Source: Rhizobium rosettiformans W3 (GTDB lineage Bacteria; Pseudomonadota; Alphaproteobacteria; Rhizobiales; Rhizobiaceae). From it: a DNA stretch of 64,000 bases. Shown here piece after piece: positions 1 through 9,808 of this stretch (its first letter is position 1; each line of letters starts with the position of its first letter). The stretch is from positions 62,001-126,000 of the forward strand of contig NZ_STGU01000011.1 in NCBI RefSeq assembly GCF_004912135.1, read 5' to 3'. The translations under genes were made by a program, and so were the position numbers. Below the pieces are notes generated by a model. The model had not been told where the DNA came from. It did not search any database and worked only from the letters and a program-made list of their open reading frames with translations.

Positions 1-1
1 G

Positions 2-775
2 ACCAACTTCTCCTCGATGAACAGTGGCGGCATCGGGCTGGTGTCGCTGATGGCGGTCTGCGTGATGACGGCGCTTGTGCTCGCCATCTGGCCACTGTTG
101 CGTCGCCAGGGCATGGCGGGCCCGACATACACTTCTGTTTTCCAGACATCGACGCGCTGGAATGGCTTCATGGCGCTCGCCATCGCCGAGAAACTGACCG
201 GCGAAACGGGTCTGGCGGTGATCGCCATCATCATGGCGTCCATCATCGTGCCCCTGAACCTCATCAATGTCGGTGTGCTGGTCTGGTTCTCAGGCGAAAG
301 CCGCGGGCTGAAGACATTCGTGGTTCGCATCATCACCAACCCGATCATCATCGGTGCCGCACTGGGCGTGGGCGTCAATCTCGCTGGTGTTACGGTCTAT
401 GCGCCCGTCATGACGGCCGTCGACCTGATCGCGAGTGCCTCCCTTGGCCTCGGCCTGGTGACGGTCGGCGCTGGCTTGAGGATCGCCGATGCGCTGAAAC
501 CACAGGCCAGCGTGTTGCTGACGCTTGGTTTCAAGCTCCTGGTCTTCCCGACCGTGGCGGTCGCGCTGGCGCTCGCCTTCGGCTTCTCCGGCGACATCGT
601 GGTGATGATTGCACTCGGCGCTGCCGTGCCGACGGCGATGAACGGCTATGTGCTCGCGAAGCAAATGGGCGGCGACGCCGATCTTTACGCGGCAGCTGCA
701 ACCGTGCAGACGGTCGCCGCCTTCTTCACCATACCCGTCGTGCTTTACTTCGCCGGTCAGGTAGCCGGCGGATAG
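2..775 (+). CDS. AEC (auxin efflux carrier) family transporter, C-terminal part
   Basis: Inner-membrane permease of the AEC family. The reading frame is open from base 2 to the stop at 773-775, so the gene begins before the window. The ATG at 17 is probably internal, because only about 250 residues are visible and the family usually has about 310. The visible part is very hydrophobic with about eight predicted membrane segments, and contains the family-like stretch ITNPIIIGAALGV near residue 107. The substrate cannot be read from the sequence. The end overlaps the convergent acyl-CoA dehydrogenase gene by 19 bases. Confidence 0.75.
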   Translation, partial: TNFSSMNSGGIGLVSLMAVCVMTALVLAIWPLLRRQGMAGPTYTSVFQTSTRWNGFMALAIAEKLTGETGLAVIAIIMASIIVPLNLINVGVLVWFSGESRGLKTFVVRIITNPIIIGAALGVGVNLAGVTVYAPVMTAVDLIASASLGLGLVTVGAGLRIADALKPQASVLLTLGFKLLVFPTVAVALALAFGFSGDIVVMIALGAAVPTAMNGYVLAKQMGGDADLYAAAATVQTVAAFFTIPVVLYFAGQVAGG

Positions 776-2400
776 AGAAGATCAATGACGTAACGGGAAT
801 CGAATCGCGCATCGAGAACGCCGTAGGTGTGGCGCCAACCTCCGGCCAGACGTGATTCGAGGAAGGCATCCGCGATCTTGCCCGCGCCTAAGCGATAGAG
901 TTCCGCGGCACCGGCTGCGAGCGCCAGTTGCTCGATCAGCAGCCGTCCGGCGGCCTCGTCCTGTTCGGCGAGCGCTGTCGCTGCACGCAAGACTTCGACG
1001 GTCTTCTTGCCGGAGGGGCCGAGATCCCGCTCGAGGCCGGCGAAGAGGGTCTCGAAGAGATCCTTGCCGCGGCTCAAGACACGCAGAACGTCGAGCGCCA
1101 TGACATTGCCAGAGCCTTCCCAGATCGCGTTAACAGGGGCTTCGCGATAGTGGCGGGCGATCGGGCGCTCCTCCACGTAACCGCTTCCGCCGATGCATTC
1201 CATGGCTTCGTAGATCAGCGATGGCGCGATCTTGCAGATCCAGTATTTGGCAACCGGCGTCATGACGCGGGCATAGGCTGCATCAACAGGGCTTTCGCGC
1301 GCCTTGTCGAAGCTGTCCGCGAGGCGGAAGGCCAGCGCCGTGGCAGCGGCGACATCGAGCGCCATGTCGGCCAGCACGCGGGTCATCAAGGGCTGGTCGA
1401 TCAGCGTCTTGCCGAAGACCATGCGGCCGCGGACATGGTGAACCGCTTCCGCCATGGAGGCGCGCATGATGCCGGCGGAGGCGAGCGCGCAATCGAGGCG
1501 CGTCAGCGTCACCATATCGAGAATGGTGCGCACACCGTCACCGGGCGTGCCGAGCAGGAAGCCGAAGGTTTCGGAGAACTCGACCTCGGACGAGGCATTC
1601 GAGCGGTTGCCGAGCTTGTCCTTCAGGCGCTGGAATTCGAGACCGTTGGCGGAACCGTCTTCCAGAAGCCGGGGCACGAGGAAGCAGCCCATGCCGTCCT
1701 TTGTCTGGGCGAGCATTACGAAGGCATCACTCATCGGGGCGGACATGAACCACTTGTGGCCGGACAGGCGATAGATCCCCTCGCCGACCCGCTCTCCGCT
1801 CGTGGTGTTGGCGCGGACATCCGTGCCGCCCTGCTTCTCGGTCATGCCCATGCCGATGGTGACGGCGCTCTTCTGCATCGGCGGCTTGTTGCTGCTGTCG
1901 TATTTGCGCGACAGGATCCGCGGCGTCCATTCCTTCTGGACAGCCGGCGAGGCCACGAGGGCTGCCACCGATGCGCTCGTCATGGTGAGCGGGCAGAGAT
2001 GACCCGATTCAAGCTGGGCCGTCAGGAAGAAGCGGACGGCGCGGGCCTTGTGTTCGTGGCCGCGCGCTTCCGGCGCATTTTCCCAGACGGAGGAATGCAG
2101 GCCGGAGGCCATCGAGCGGCGCATCAGGGCGTGCCAGGCCGGATGGAATTCGACGACGTCGAGCCGTTCGCCGCGCACGCCGTGGGTTCTGAGCTGTGGC
2201 GGGCTGGCATTCGCCATACGCGCCAGTTCCTGCGCTTCCGGCGAGGTCACATATTTGCCGATGACATCATATTCCTCGCGCAGCGGGCGCGACAGCGAGG
2301 ATGTCAGATCGACGAGCAACGGATCGGCGCGGTAGGCATTGACGCCGGACCAGGGCTTGGGCTGGTTCAGCGCTGCGAGTTTTTCTTCAGTCCGGTTCAT
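757..2400 (-). CDS. AidB-type acyl-CoA dehydrogenase
   Basis: Flavin-dependent acyl-CoA dehydrogenase of the AidB subfamily, 547 residues, close to the length of E. coli AidB (541). The order is an N-terminal helical domain, the middle beta domain with GMGMTEKQGGTDV near residue 180, and a C-terminal four-helix domain with CIGGSGYVEE and IWEGSGNVMALDVLR. These are typical of the family, whose E. coli member is linked to the alkylation response. The ATG at 2398-2400 gives MNRTEEKLAALN; upstream in-frame starts would run through the pyrB promoter and were rejected. It is divergent from pyrB. The physiological substrate is unknown. Confidence 0.85.
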   Translation of the reverse strand: MNRTEEKLAALNQPKPWSGVNAYRADPLLVDLTSSLSRPLREEYDVIGKYVTSPEAQELARMANASPPQLRTHGVRGERLDVVEFHPAWHALMRRSMASGLHSSVWENAPEARGHEHKARAVRFFLTAQLESGHLCPLTMTSASVAALVASPAVQKEWTPRILSRKYDSSNKPPMQKSAVTIGMGMTEKQGGTDVRANTTSGERVGEGIYRLSGHKWFMSAPMSDAFVMLAQTKDGMGCFLVPRLLEDGSANGLEFQRLKDKLGNRSNASSEVEFSETFGFLLGTPGDGVRTILDMVTLTRLDCALASAGIMRASMAEAVHHVRGRMVFGKTLIDQPLMTRVLADMALDVAAATALAFRLADSFDKARESPVDAAYARVMTPVAKYWICKIAPSLIYEAMECIGGSGYVEERPIARHYREAPVNAIWEGSGNVMALDVLRVLSRGKDLFETLFAGLERDLGPSGKKTVEVLRAATALAEQDEAAGRLLIEQLALAAGAAELYRLGAGKIADAFLESRLAGGWRHTYGVLDARFDSRYVIDLLYPPAT

Positions 2401-2565
2401 CAATCCTGCCGATCTCGAAAGAAGACATGCATTGGTCCGCCAACGCCTCGCCTTCGTCATTTTTCCGTTGGTCGGAGCATCCAGGGCGCAAAAAACGCCG
2501 GTGTTCCCTACCTTCTCTTCGCTCCTATTACATGGGGACCGCGCGTCAATCCACCTAGCATGTGC

Positions 2566-2594
2566 TTGCCGGGTCCGATCCCACACTTTATAGA
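2566..2594 (+). promoter_or_regulatory. Putative sigma-70 promoter of pyrB
   Basis: TTGCCG at 2566-2571, a 17-base spacer, and TATAGA at 2589-2594, 27 bases before the pyrB start codon and just upstream of a good Shine-Dalgarno (AGGAGG near 2609). This is inferred by eye. Confidence 0.5.
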
Positions 2595-2620
2595 CCGCGT
2601 GACATCTCAGGAGGACGTCC

Positions 2621-3577
2621 ATGGTCTTCTTTCCCCATCGCCATCTCATCGGCATCAAGGGCCTCACCGAGCAGGACATTACGTTTCTGTTGGACAAGGC
2701 TGACGAAGCCGTCAAAATCAGCCGCCAGCGGGAGAAGAAGACTTCCACGCTGAGAGGCCTCACCCAGATCAATCTCTTCTTCGAAGCCTCGACGCGGACG
2801 CAAGCCTCGTTCGAGCTCGCGGGCAAACGGCTGGGCGCCGACGTGATGAACATGTCGGTCGGCAATTCCTCCGTAAAGAAGGGTGAAACGCTGATCGACA
2901 CGGCGATGACGCTGAACGCCATGCGGCCGGACGTGCTGGTGGTGCGGCATTCCTCGGCGGGTGCGGCAGCCCTTCTTTCGCAAAAGGTTGCCTGCGCTGT
3001 GGTCAATGCCGGCGACGGACAGCATGAACATCCGACCCAGGCGCTGCTCGATGCGCTCACCATCCGCCGCGCCAAGGGCAAGCTGTCGCGCATCATCGTC
3101 GCGATCTGCGGCGACGTGCTGCATTCACGCGTGGCGCGCTCCAACATCCTACTTCTGAACGCCATGGGCGCCCGGGTGCGCGTCGTGGCGCCTGCGACGC
3201 TTCTGCCCGCCGGCATTGCCGACATGGGCTGCGAGGTCTTCCACGACATGAAGGAAGGGCTCAAGGATGCTGACGTCGTGATGATGCTGCGCCTGCAGCG
3301 CGAGCGCATGTCCGGCTCCTTCGTGCCCTCGGTGCGCGAATATTTCCACTTCTATGGCCTCGATGCCGAAAAGCTGAAGGCCGCCAAGGAGGATGCGCTC
3401 GTGATGCATCCGGGTCCGATGAACCGCGGCGTCGAAATCGCCTCCGAAGTGGCCGATGGCCCGCAGAGCGTGATCGAGAGCCAGGTTGAGATGGGGGTCG
3501 CGGTGCGTATGGCCGTCATGGAGACGCTGCTCGTCTCGCAGAACCAGGGACCGCGTTCGGAGGGAATGAGCGCATGA
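2621..3577 (+). CDS. pyrB: Aspartate carbamoyltransferase catalytic subunit
   Basis: Catalyses carbamoyl phosphate + L-aspartate to N-carbamoyl-L-aspartate, the committed step of UMP synthesis in the cytoplasm. It has 318 residues, normal for the family. The carbamoyl-phosphate loop STRT is at 57-60 inside [13 protein letters not shown], the lysines of SSVKKGET are near 86, the motif [13 protein letters not shown] is near 132, and HPGPMNRG starts near 263. The Shine-Dalgarno AGGAGG lies about 7 bases before the ATG. The stop overlaps the next start (ATGA), so the two proteins are translationally coupled. This fits a PyrB-PyrX holoenzyme of the Pseudomonas type, with no pyrI gene nearby. Confidence 0.97.
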   Translation: MVFFPHRHLIGIKGLTEQDITFLLDKADEAVKISRQREKKTSTLRGLTQINLFFEASTRTQASFELAGKRLGADVMNMSVGNSSVKKGETLIDTAMTLNAMRPDVLVVRHSSAGAAALLSQKVACAVVNAGDGQHEHPTQALLDALTIRRAKGKLSRIIVAICGDVLHSRVARSNILLLNAMGARVRVVAPATLLPAGIADMGCEVFHDMKEGLKDADVVMMLRLQRERMSGSFVPSVREYFHFYGLDAEKLKAAKEDALVMHPGPMNRGVEIASEVADGPQSVIESQVEMGVAVRMAVMETLLVSQNQGPRSEGMSA

Positions 3578-4866
3578 GAAAGCCTCTCGTTCTCAAGAAT
3601 GTCCGGATCGTCGATCCCTCGCGCAAGCTGGAGGAAGTTGGCACTATCATTGTCGGCGCTGACGGCAAGATCCTCGCTTCTGGCGCCGATGCGCAAAACC
3701 AGGGCGCACCCGAGGGTGCCGATATCCGCGACTGCCAGGGTCTCACGGCGATGCCGGGCCTTGTTGATGCCCGCGTCTTCGTCGGCGAGCCCGGTGCAGA
3801 ACACCGCGAAACCATTGCTTCGGCCAGCAAGGCGGCAGCGGCCGGTGGCATCACGTCCTTCATCATGATGCCGGAAACCGATCCCGTCATCGACGACATC
3901 GCTCTCGTCGAATTCGTCAAGAAGACGGCGCGCGACACGGCCGACGTCAATGTGTATCCGGCAGCGGCCCTGACCAAGGGGCTGACCAGCGCGGAAATGA
4001 CGGAAATGGGCATGCTCCAGCAGGCCGGAGCGGTTGCCTTCACCAACGGCCGCTATGGGCTCAACGACACGCAGGTGCTGCGGCGGGCCATGACTTACGC
4101 CCGGGAGTTCGGCGCCGTGATCGCGCTCGAAACGCGCGAAAAATATCTCGCCGCCAACGGCGTGATGAATGAAGGGCTGCTTGCGAGCTGGCTCGGTCTG
4201 TCGGGCATTCCAAAGGAAACCGAAATCATTCCGCTCGAACGTGATCTGCGCATCGCGGCGCTGACGCGGGCCAAGTATCACGCCTCGCAGATTTCCGTAC
4301 CGGAATCGGTGGAGGCGATCGAGGTGGCCCGCAAGCGCGGCGCCAAGGTCACCTGCGGCATCTCGATCAACCATCTGAGCCTCAACGAAAACGATATCGG
4401 CGAGTACCGGACCTTCTTCAAGCTCTATCCGCCGCTGCGCTCGGAAGACGATCGGATGGCGATGGTCGATGCGCTGGCCAAGGGTCAGATCGACATCATC
4501 GTCTCCTCGCATGATCCGCAGGACGTGGACACCAAGCGTCTGCCTTTCGGCGAGGCAGCGGATGGTGCGATCGGGCTTGAGACCATGCTCTCGGCCGCCC
4601 TTCGCCTGCACCATGCCGGTCAGGTGCCGCTGATGCGGCTGATCGATGCCATGTCGACGCGGCCGGCGGAGATCTTCGGCCTTCCGGGCGGCACGCTGAA
4701 GCCCGGAGCGCCTGGCGATATCGCGCTCATCGATCTCGATGAACCCTGGCTCGTCTCGCGCGACAGCCTGCTTGCGCGGTCGAAGAACACACCGTTCGAA
4801 GATGCTCGTTTTTCGGGCCGGGCCGTTGCGACCTATGTCGGCGGCCAGTGCGTCCACGCACTCTAA
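3574..4866 (+). CDS. pyrX: Dihydroorotase-like protein, PyrX type (PyrC homologue lacking metal ligands)
   Basis: This protein has 430 residues and the type I dihydroorotase fold, but the catalytic signature is eroded. The DxHxHxREPG motif reads [10 protein letters not shown] at 65-74, so both histidines are gone. The usual TDHAPH reads SSHDPQ at about 311-316. The region that normally supplies further metal-ligand histidines reads [15 protein letters not shown]. Family knowledge: in Pseudomonas such inactive pyrC' products are needed to assemble active PyrB dodecamers. I therefore infer a structural partner of PyrB, with a true dihydroorotase elsewhere in the genome. It overlaps pyrB by four bases (ATGA). 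Automatic pipelines would call it pyrC. Confidence 0.9.
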   Translation: MRKPLVLKNVRIVDPSRKLEEVGTIIVGADGKILASGADAQNQGAPEGADIRDCQGLTAMPGLVDARVFVGEPGAEHRETIASASKAAAAGGITSFIMMPETDPVIDDIALVEFVKKTARDTADVNVYPAAALTKGLTSAEMTEMGMLQQAGAVAFTNGRYGLNDTQVLRRAMTYAREFGAVIALETREKYLAANGVMNEGLLASWLGLSGIPKETEIIPLERDLRIAALTRAKYHASQISVPESVEAIEVARKRGAKVTCGISINHLSLNENDIGEYRTFFKLYPPLRSEDDRMAMVDALAKGQIDIIVSSHDPQDVDTKRLPFGEAADGAIGLETMLSAALRLHHAGQVPLMRLIDAMSTRPAEIFGLPGGTLKPGAPGDIALIDLDEPWLVSRDSLLARSKNTPFEDARFSGRAVATYVGGQCVHAL

Positions 4867-4891
4867 GGAATCCAAGAGGAGACGGATCCCC

Positions 4892-5503
4892 ATGATCGAC
4901 TTTTCCGCCCTCGGCTGGGGCAATCTCGCCATCGTTCTCGTATTCGGCTACCTGCTGGGCTCCATCCCCTTCGGCCTGGTGCTGACCAAGATGGCCGGGC
5001 TTGGCGACTTGCGCTCGATCGGCTCGGGCAATATCGGCGCAACGAATGTCCTGCGCACCGGCAACAAGAAGCTTGCGGCTGCGACGCTCCTGCTCGACGC
5101 CTTGAAGGCCACGGCAGCGGCGCTGATTGCGCATGCGGTGTTTGGCCATAATGCCGGCCTTTTCGGCGGCTTCGCCGCTTTCATCGGCCACCTCTTCCCA
5201 GTCTGGCTGGGCTTCAAGGGCGGCAAGGGTGTCGCGACCTATATCGGAACGCTGCTCGGCGTGGCGCCGCTGATGGTTCTCGTCTTTGCGGTTGCCTGGC
5301 TCTCGGTCGCCTTCATCACCCGCTACTCTTCGTTGTCTGCCCTTGTCGCCACACTTGTCATTCCGGTTGCATTGTGGATACTTGGGGTTGAAGAGGCGGC
5401 GCTCGTGACGGCAGTCATGACCGTCATCACCTACTGGCGTCACAAGCAGAACATCGAGCGGCTGATCGCGGGCACCGAAAGCAAGATCGGCAAAAAGGGC
5501 TAG
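4892..5503 (+). CDS. plsY: Glycerol-3-phosphate acyltransferase PlsY
   Basis: Membrane acyltransferase that transfers the acyl group of acyl-phosphate to glycerol-3-phosphate, the first step of phospholipid synthesis. It has 203 residues with about five membrane segments. The conserved cytoplasmic motifs are all visible: [11 protein letters not shown] near 22, [11 protein letters not shown] near 46, and [12 protein letters not shown] near 110. The ATG at 4892 is preceded by AAGAGGAG; a longer frame starting at 4739 lies inside pyrX and was discarded. It is probably co-transcribed with pyrBX and dprA (9-base gap to dprA). Confidence 0.95.
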   Translation: MIDFSALGWGNLAIVLVFGYLLGSIPFGLVLTKMAGLGDLRSIGSGNIGATNVLRTGNKKLAAATLLLDALKATAAALIAHAVFGHNAGLFGGFAAFIGHLFPVWLGFKGGKGVATYIGTLLGVAPLMVLVFAVAWLSVAFITRYSSLSALVATLVIPVALWILGVEEAALVTAVMTVITYWRHKQNIERLIAGTESKIGKKG

Positions 5504-5512
5504 AGGAGAGCC

Positions 5513-6670
5513 ATGGGGTCAGACGGCGCAAGACGAAAAGGGATTGCGCTGACGGACCGCCAGAGGATCGCCTGGCTCAGGCTCATTCGCAGCGACAATG
5601 TCGGACCGGCGACGTTTCGCGATCTCATCAACCATTTCGGTTCCGCCGAAGCTGCGCTGGACGCGCTTCCAGAGCTTTCCCGGCGGGGCGGATCGACGCG
5701 CAGCATCCGGGTTGCCACCGTCGCCGAAGCCGAGCGTGAGATCGAGACTGCGCATCGTCTCGGCGCCTGCTTCATCGGCATTGGCGAACCCGACTATCCC
5801 CCGGCACTGCGGCAGATCGATGCGGCTCCTCCCCTGATTGCCGCGAAAGGCGATCTCGGCATTGCGAACCTTCCGTCCGTCGGGATCGTCGGGTCGCGCA
5901 ATGCCTCGATCAGTGGCGCAAAGTTTGCGGCGATGATGGCCCGGGAGATCGGCAGAGCCGGCTACTGCGTCGTATCCGGTCTCGCCCGCGGCATCGATGC
6001 CGCCGCGCATCGTGCCAGTCTCGACAGCGGTACGATCGCGGCAATGGCCGGCGGGCTCGACCAGCCCTACCCTCCCGAGAATGTCGACCTGCTCGACCAG
6101 ATCTGCAGTGGTCGAGGTCTTGCGATCTCTGAAATGCCCTTCGGCTGGGAGCCGCGGGCGCGGGATTTTCCCCGGCGCAACCGGCTGATTGCGGGTGTGG
6201 CCCTGGGCGTTGTCGTCATCGAGGCTGCGGCGCGGTCGGGCTCTCTGATCACGGCTCGGCTTGCCGGCGAGTTCGGCAGGCTGGTGTTTGCCGTTCCGGG
6301 TTCGCCGCTCGATCCGCGCTGCGAAGGCACCAACGGGCTACTGAAGGATGGGGCGACGGTGACGACCAGGTCGCAGGACGTGCTGCAGGCGCTGGCGCCG
6401 ATCTCGCAAGTCGATCTCTTTTCGCAGAACGAGGCAGACGAGCCGGATAGCGAGGAAGGCCGGGAGCACGCCCTTGCACCGCCGCCCAATGATGATGAGC
6501 GCCTCGTGATCGTCGAGGCACTCGGGCCGACGCCGGTCGAGATCGACGATATCATCCGGCATACCGGGCTTGCCGCCTCCTCGGTCTATCTGGTCCTGCT
6601 GGAACTCGACATTGCGGGCCGGCTAGAACGGCATGCGGGTGGCTTTGTCTCGCTGAGCATGATTGATTGA
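5513..6670 (+). CDS. dprA: DNA processing protein DprA (Smf)
   Basis: Single-stranded DNA-binding protein that loads RecA on incoming DNA during natural transformation; it is widespread also in species not known to be competent. It has 385 residues: an N-terminal helical region, a Rossmann-like core with [31 protein letters not shown] and [12 protein letters not shown], then a C-terminal winged-helix region (about 325-385) as in DprA/TopA-type fusions. A GAGGAG Shine-Dalgarno precedes the ATG. Its 3' end overlaps a small antisense ORF by 48 bases. Immediate neighbours plsY and topA match the usual rhizobial order. Confidence 0.93.
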   Translation: MGSDGARRKGIALTDRQRIAWLRLIRSDNVGPATFRDLINHFGSAEAALDALPELSRRGGSTRSIRVATVAEAEREIETAHRLGACFIGIGEPDYPPALRQIDAAPPLIAAKGDLGIANLPSVGIVGSRNASISGAKFAAMMAREIGRAGYCVVSGLARGIDAAAHRASLDSGTIAAMAGGLDQPYPPENVDLLDQICSGRGLAISEMPFGWEPRARDFPRRNRLIAGVALGVVVIEAAARSGSLITARLAGEFGRLVFAVPGSPLDPRCEGTNGLLKDGATVTTRSQDVLQALAPISQVDLFSQNEADEPDSEEGREHALAPPPNDDERLVIVEALGPTPVEIDDIIRHTGLAASSVYLVLLELDIAGRLERHAGGFVSLSMID

Positions 6671-6856
6671 CAGCGAGCGGCGGCCGGACTGGACGTCTCC
6701 AGCCTCCACATAGGCCATCTCGATCAGGTAACACAGCATTTCGGCGCCTTCGTTCTCGGCCACCATGCGCAGCTCGGCGAGCATCTGTCTGATATAGGCG
6801 ATGTTTTCCATCGTGCGGTTTGCGCGACCATTCGTTTCGCCTGTGTCTCGTGCCAT
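6623..6856 (-). CDS. Small hypothetical protein, antisense to the dprA end
   Basis: An ORF of 77 residues (or 62 if started at the internal ATG 6809-6811). The core contains [16 protein letters not shown] and [14 protein letters not shown], an amphipathic helical pattern that looks like a real small protein, and I recall similar short proteins at this position in rhizobia. The first ATG has a weak purine-rich GAGAG upstream; the internal one has none. It converges with dprA and overlaps its last 48 bases. A candidate promoter with a palindrome lies upstream at about 6920-6949. No function can be assigned. Confidence 0.6.
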   Translation of the reverse strand: MARDTGETNGRANRTMENIAYIRQMLAELRMVAENEGAEMLCYLIEMAYVEAGDVQSGRRSLSINHAQRDKATRMPF

Positions 6857-6935
6857 CGCTCTCGCCCGTCACCACCAGAGGCCGCCACAACCTGGCCTCG
6901 CCATATCTCGCACGACCACAATAGAGCATTTATCC

Positions 6936-6949
6936 TAGATTGCAATCTA
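6936..6949. promoter_or_regulatory. 14-bp perfect palindrome in the dprA-topA gap
   Basis: TAGATTGCAATCTA is a perfect palindrome. On the minus strand it contains TTGCAA, followed after 16 bases by TATTGT, which would serve as -35 and -10 for the small gene ending at 6623. The placement suggests an operator over the -35. The factor is unknown. Confidence 0.35.
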
Positions 6950-7102
6950 CCTATGATCTTCCTCCGGTTGTATGTGTCCATAGGTCGGAAAATAGGCCGC
7001 GCCTCTTGACCGCAGCCGTTTCGCCCTCCATGTCGGAAAACCGTGTTCCGAAGACTGTGGTGCGGTGCCACTGATCGGATGCGTTGAAGGTACAGCTATC
7101 CA

Positions 7103-9808
7103 ATGAACGTCGTAGTCGTAGAATCCCCGGCCAAGGCCAAGACGATCAACAAGTATCTGGGCTCCGGATACAAGGTGCTCGCCTCGTTCGGCCATGTGCG
7201 CGATCTGCCAGCCAAGGATGGCTCCGTTCTGCCGGACCAGGATTTCGAGATGTTCTGGGAGGTGGATGGCGCATCCCAGAAGCGCATGAAGGATATCGCC
7301 GACGCGGTGAAGTCATCCGACGGCCTGTTCCTCGCAACCGACCCGGATCGCGAAGGCGAAGCCATTTCCTGGCACGTGCTCGATCTCCTGAAGAAGAAGC
7401 GCGTCATCGGCGACAAGCCGGTCAAGCGCGTCGTCTTCAATGCGATCACCAAGAAGGCCGTGCTCGATGCCATGGCCAATCCGCGCGACATCGACACACC
7501 GCTGGTGGATGCCTATCTCGCCCGCCGCGCACTGGACTATCTCGTCGGCTTCAACCTTTCACCGGTTCTCTGGCGCAAGCTGCCGGGTGCACGCTCTGCT
7601 GGCCGCGTACAGTCCGTTGCGCTCCGTCTTGTCTGTGACCGCGAGACGGAAATCGAGCGTTTCGTCGCTGAAGAATACTGGAACATCTCCGCGCTCCTGA
7701 AGACGCCGCGGGGCGATGAATTCGAGGCGAAGCTCGTTTCGCATCTCGGCAAGCGCATCCAACGCAACTCCGTGACGAATGGCGAACAGGCCAACCAGAT
7801 CAAGGCGCTCCTCGATGGCGCGGCCTATGCCGTCGACAGCGTCGAGGCGAAGCCCGTCAAGCGCAATCCAGGCCCACCCTTCACGACCTCAACCCTGCAG
7901 CAGGCCGCCTCCTCGAAGCTCGGCTTCTCGGCGTCGCGCACCATGCAGGTCGCCCAGAAGCTTTACGAAGGTATCGATATCGGCGGCGAGACCGTCGGTC
8001 TCATTACCTATATGCGTACCGACGGTGTGCAGATGGCCCCGGAAGCCATCGACGCTGCCCGTGCCGCCGTGCTCGATCAGTTCGGTCCGCGCTACGTGCC
8101 GGAGAAGCCGCGCTTCTATTCGACCAAGGCGAAGAACGCCCAGGAAGCGCACGAAGCCATTCGCCCGACCGATTTCAATCGCTCGCCGGACAAGCTGCGG
8201 CGCTTCCTTGATGCAGACCAGATGCGCCTTTACGACCTGATCTGGAAGCGCGGCATCGCGAGTCAGATGGCTTCGGCGGAAATCGAGCGCACGACGGTTG
8301 AGATCCTCGCCGACAACAAGGGTGACAAGGCAGGTCTCCGCGCCGTGGGCTCGGTCATCCGTTTCGACGGCTTCATTGCCGCCTATACGGACCAGCGCGA
8401 AGAAGGCGAAGCACCGGAAGATGGTGACGACGAGGATGGCCGCCTGCCCGAGATCAATGCCCGCGAGGCACTGGCCAAGCAGAAGGTGAATGCCAGCCAG
8501 CACTTCACCGAGCCGCCGCCGCGCTATTCGGAAGCCTCGCTGATCAAGAAGATGGAAGAGCTCGGCATCGGCCGACCCTCCACCTATGCGGCGACGCTGA
8601 AGACGCTGAGTGACCGTGAATATGTCATCATGGACAAGCGGAAGCTGATCCCGCATTCCAAGGGACGGCTGGTCACGGCGTTTCTCGAGAACTTCTTCAC
8701 GAAGTATGTCGAATACGATTTCACCGCCGATCTCGAGGAGAAACTCGACAAGATTTCGGCCGGCGAACTGAACTGGAAGGACGTGCTGCGCAACTTCTGG
8801 CAGGACTTCTTCGCCCAGATCGAAGACACCAAGGAATTGCGCGTCACGAACGTGCTGGACGCGCTGAACGAGGCGCTGGCGCCGCTCGTCTTCCCGAAGC
8901 GCGAGGACGGATCGGATCCGCGCATCTGCCAGGTCTGCGGCACCGGCAACCTGTCGCTTAAGCTTGGCAAGTACGGCGCCTTTGTCGGCTGCTCCAACTA
9001 TCCGGAATGCAATTACACGCGCCAGCTAACCTCCGAAGGCGGCGCGGAAGCCGAAGCCAATGGCAGCAACGAGCCGCGGGCGCTGGGCAAGGATCCGGTG
9101 ACCGACGAGGAAATCACGCTGCGCTCCGGGCGCTTCGGACCCTATGTCCAGCGCGGCGACGGCAAGGAAGCCAAGCGCTCCTCGCTGCCCAAGGGATGGT
9201 CGCCGGCCGATATCGATTTCGAGAAGGCGCTGTCGCTGCTCTCGCTGCCGCGCGACGTCGGTCCGCATCCGGAAACCGGCAAGATGATCACGGCCGGTCT
9301 CGGGCGCTACGGACCCTTCGTGCTGCATGACGGCACCTATGCCAACCTGGAAGGCATCGAAGATGTGCTCTCCATCGGCATCAACCGCGCCGTGACCGTG
9401 CTCGCCGAGAAGCAGAGCAAGGGCCCGGGCGGCCGTGGCCGGACGGCGGCCGCAGCCCTCAAGGAACTCGGGGAACATCCCGACGGCGGCGCGATTACGG
9501 TTCGTGACGGGCGCTACGGTCCCTATGTGAACTGGGGCAAGGTGAATGCGACCCTGCCGAAGGGCAAGGATCCACAGAGCGTGACCGTTGAGGAAGCGCT
9601 GGTACTGATCGCCGAGCGCGCGGCCAAGGATGGCGGCGGCAAGACGAAGGCGAAGAAGGCTCCGGCCAAGGCTGCCAAGGCAAAGTCGGATGACGGCGCT
9701 GCCGAAAAGCCGAAGAAGGCCGCTGCGAAGCCGAAGGCGGCCGCTGCCAAGAAGGCCCCGGCCAAGACGGCTGCGAAGGCGAAGACAACGAAGAAGAGTG
9801 CGACTTGA
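7103..9808 (+). CDS. topA: DNA topoisomerase I
   Basis: Type IA topoisomerase that relaxes negative supercoils. It has 901 residues. The N-terminal TOPRIM domain shows VVESPAKAKTINKYLG at 4-19 and ATDPDREGEAISWH near 75-88. The catalytic tyrosine is Y303 in ITYMRTDGV. One C-terminal zinc motif is seen (CQVCGTGNLSLKLGKYGAFVGCSNYPEC), followed by several repeats of the G-R-Y/F-GP type and a basic Lys/Ala-rich tail of about 60 residues that probably binds DNA. The stop overlaps the TTG start of rnr (TTGA), so the two are coupled. Confidence 0.97.
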   Translation: MNVVVVESPAKAKTINKYLGSGYKVLASFGHVRDLPAKDGSVLPDQDFEMFWEVDGASQKRMKDIADAVKSSDGLFLATDPDREGEAISWHVLDLLKKKRVIGDKPVKRVVFNAITKKAVLDAMANPRDIDTPLVDAYLARRALDYLVGFNLSPVLWRKLPGARSAGRVQSVALRLVCDRETEIERFVAEEYWNISALLKTPRGDEFEAKLVSHLGKRIQRNSVTNGEQANQIKALLDGAAYAVDSVEAKPVKRNPGPPFTTSTLQQAASSKLGFSASRTMQVAQKLYEGIDIGGETVGLITYMRTDGVQMAPEAIDAARAAVLDQFGPRYVPEKPRFYSTKAKNAQEAHEAIRPTDFNRSPDKLRRFLDADQMRLYDLIWKRGIASQMASAEIERTTVEILADNKGDKAGLRAVGSVIRFDGFIAAYTDQREEGEAPEDGDDEDGRLPEINAREALAKQKVNASQHFTEPPPRYSEASLIKKMEELGIGRPSTYAATLKTLSDREYVIMDKRKLIPHSKGRLVTAFLENFFTKYVEYDFTADLEEKLDKISAGELNWKDVLRNFWQDFFAQIEDTKELRVTNVLDALNEALAPLVFPKREDGSDPRICQVCGTGNLSLKLGKYGAFVGCSNYPECNYTRQLTSEGGAEAEANGSNEPRALGKDPVTDEEITLRSGRFGPYVQRGDGKEAKRSSLPKGWSPADIDFEKALSLLSLPRDVGPHPETGKMITAGLGRYGPFVLHDGTYANLEGIEDVLSIGINRAVTVLAEKQSKGPGGRGRTAAAALKELGEHPDGGAITVRDGRYGPYVNWGKVNATLPKGKDPQSVTVEEALVLIAERAAKDGGGKTKAKKAPAKAAKAKSDDGAAEKPKKAAAKPKAAAAKKAPAKTAAKAKTTKKSAT

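Noticed and set aside
928..2703. 591-codon plus-strand frame
   Set aside because: Antisense to the AidB-type dehydrogenase and runs through the pyrB promoter.
2401..3309. N-terminal extension of the acyl-CoA dehydrogenase frame
   Set aside because: The extension is antisense to pyrB and the promoter region; the ATG at 2400 gives the expected family length.
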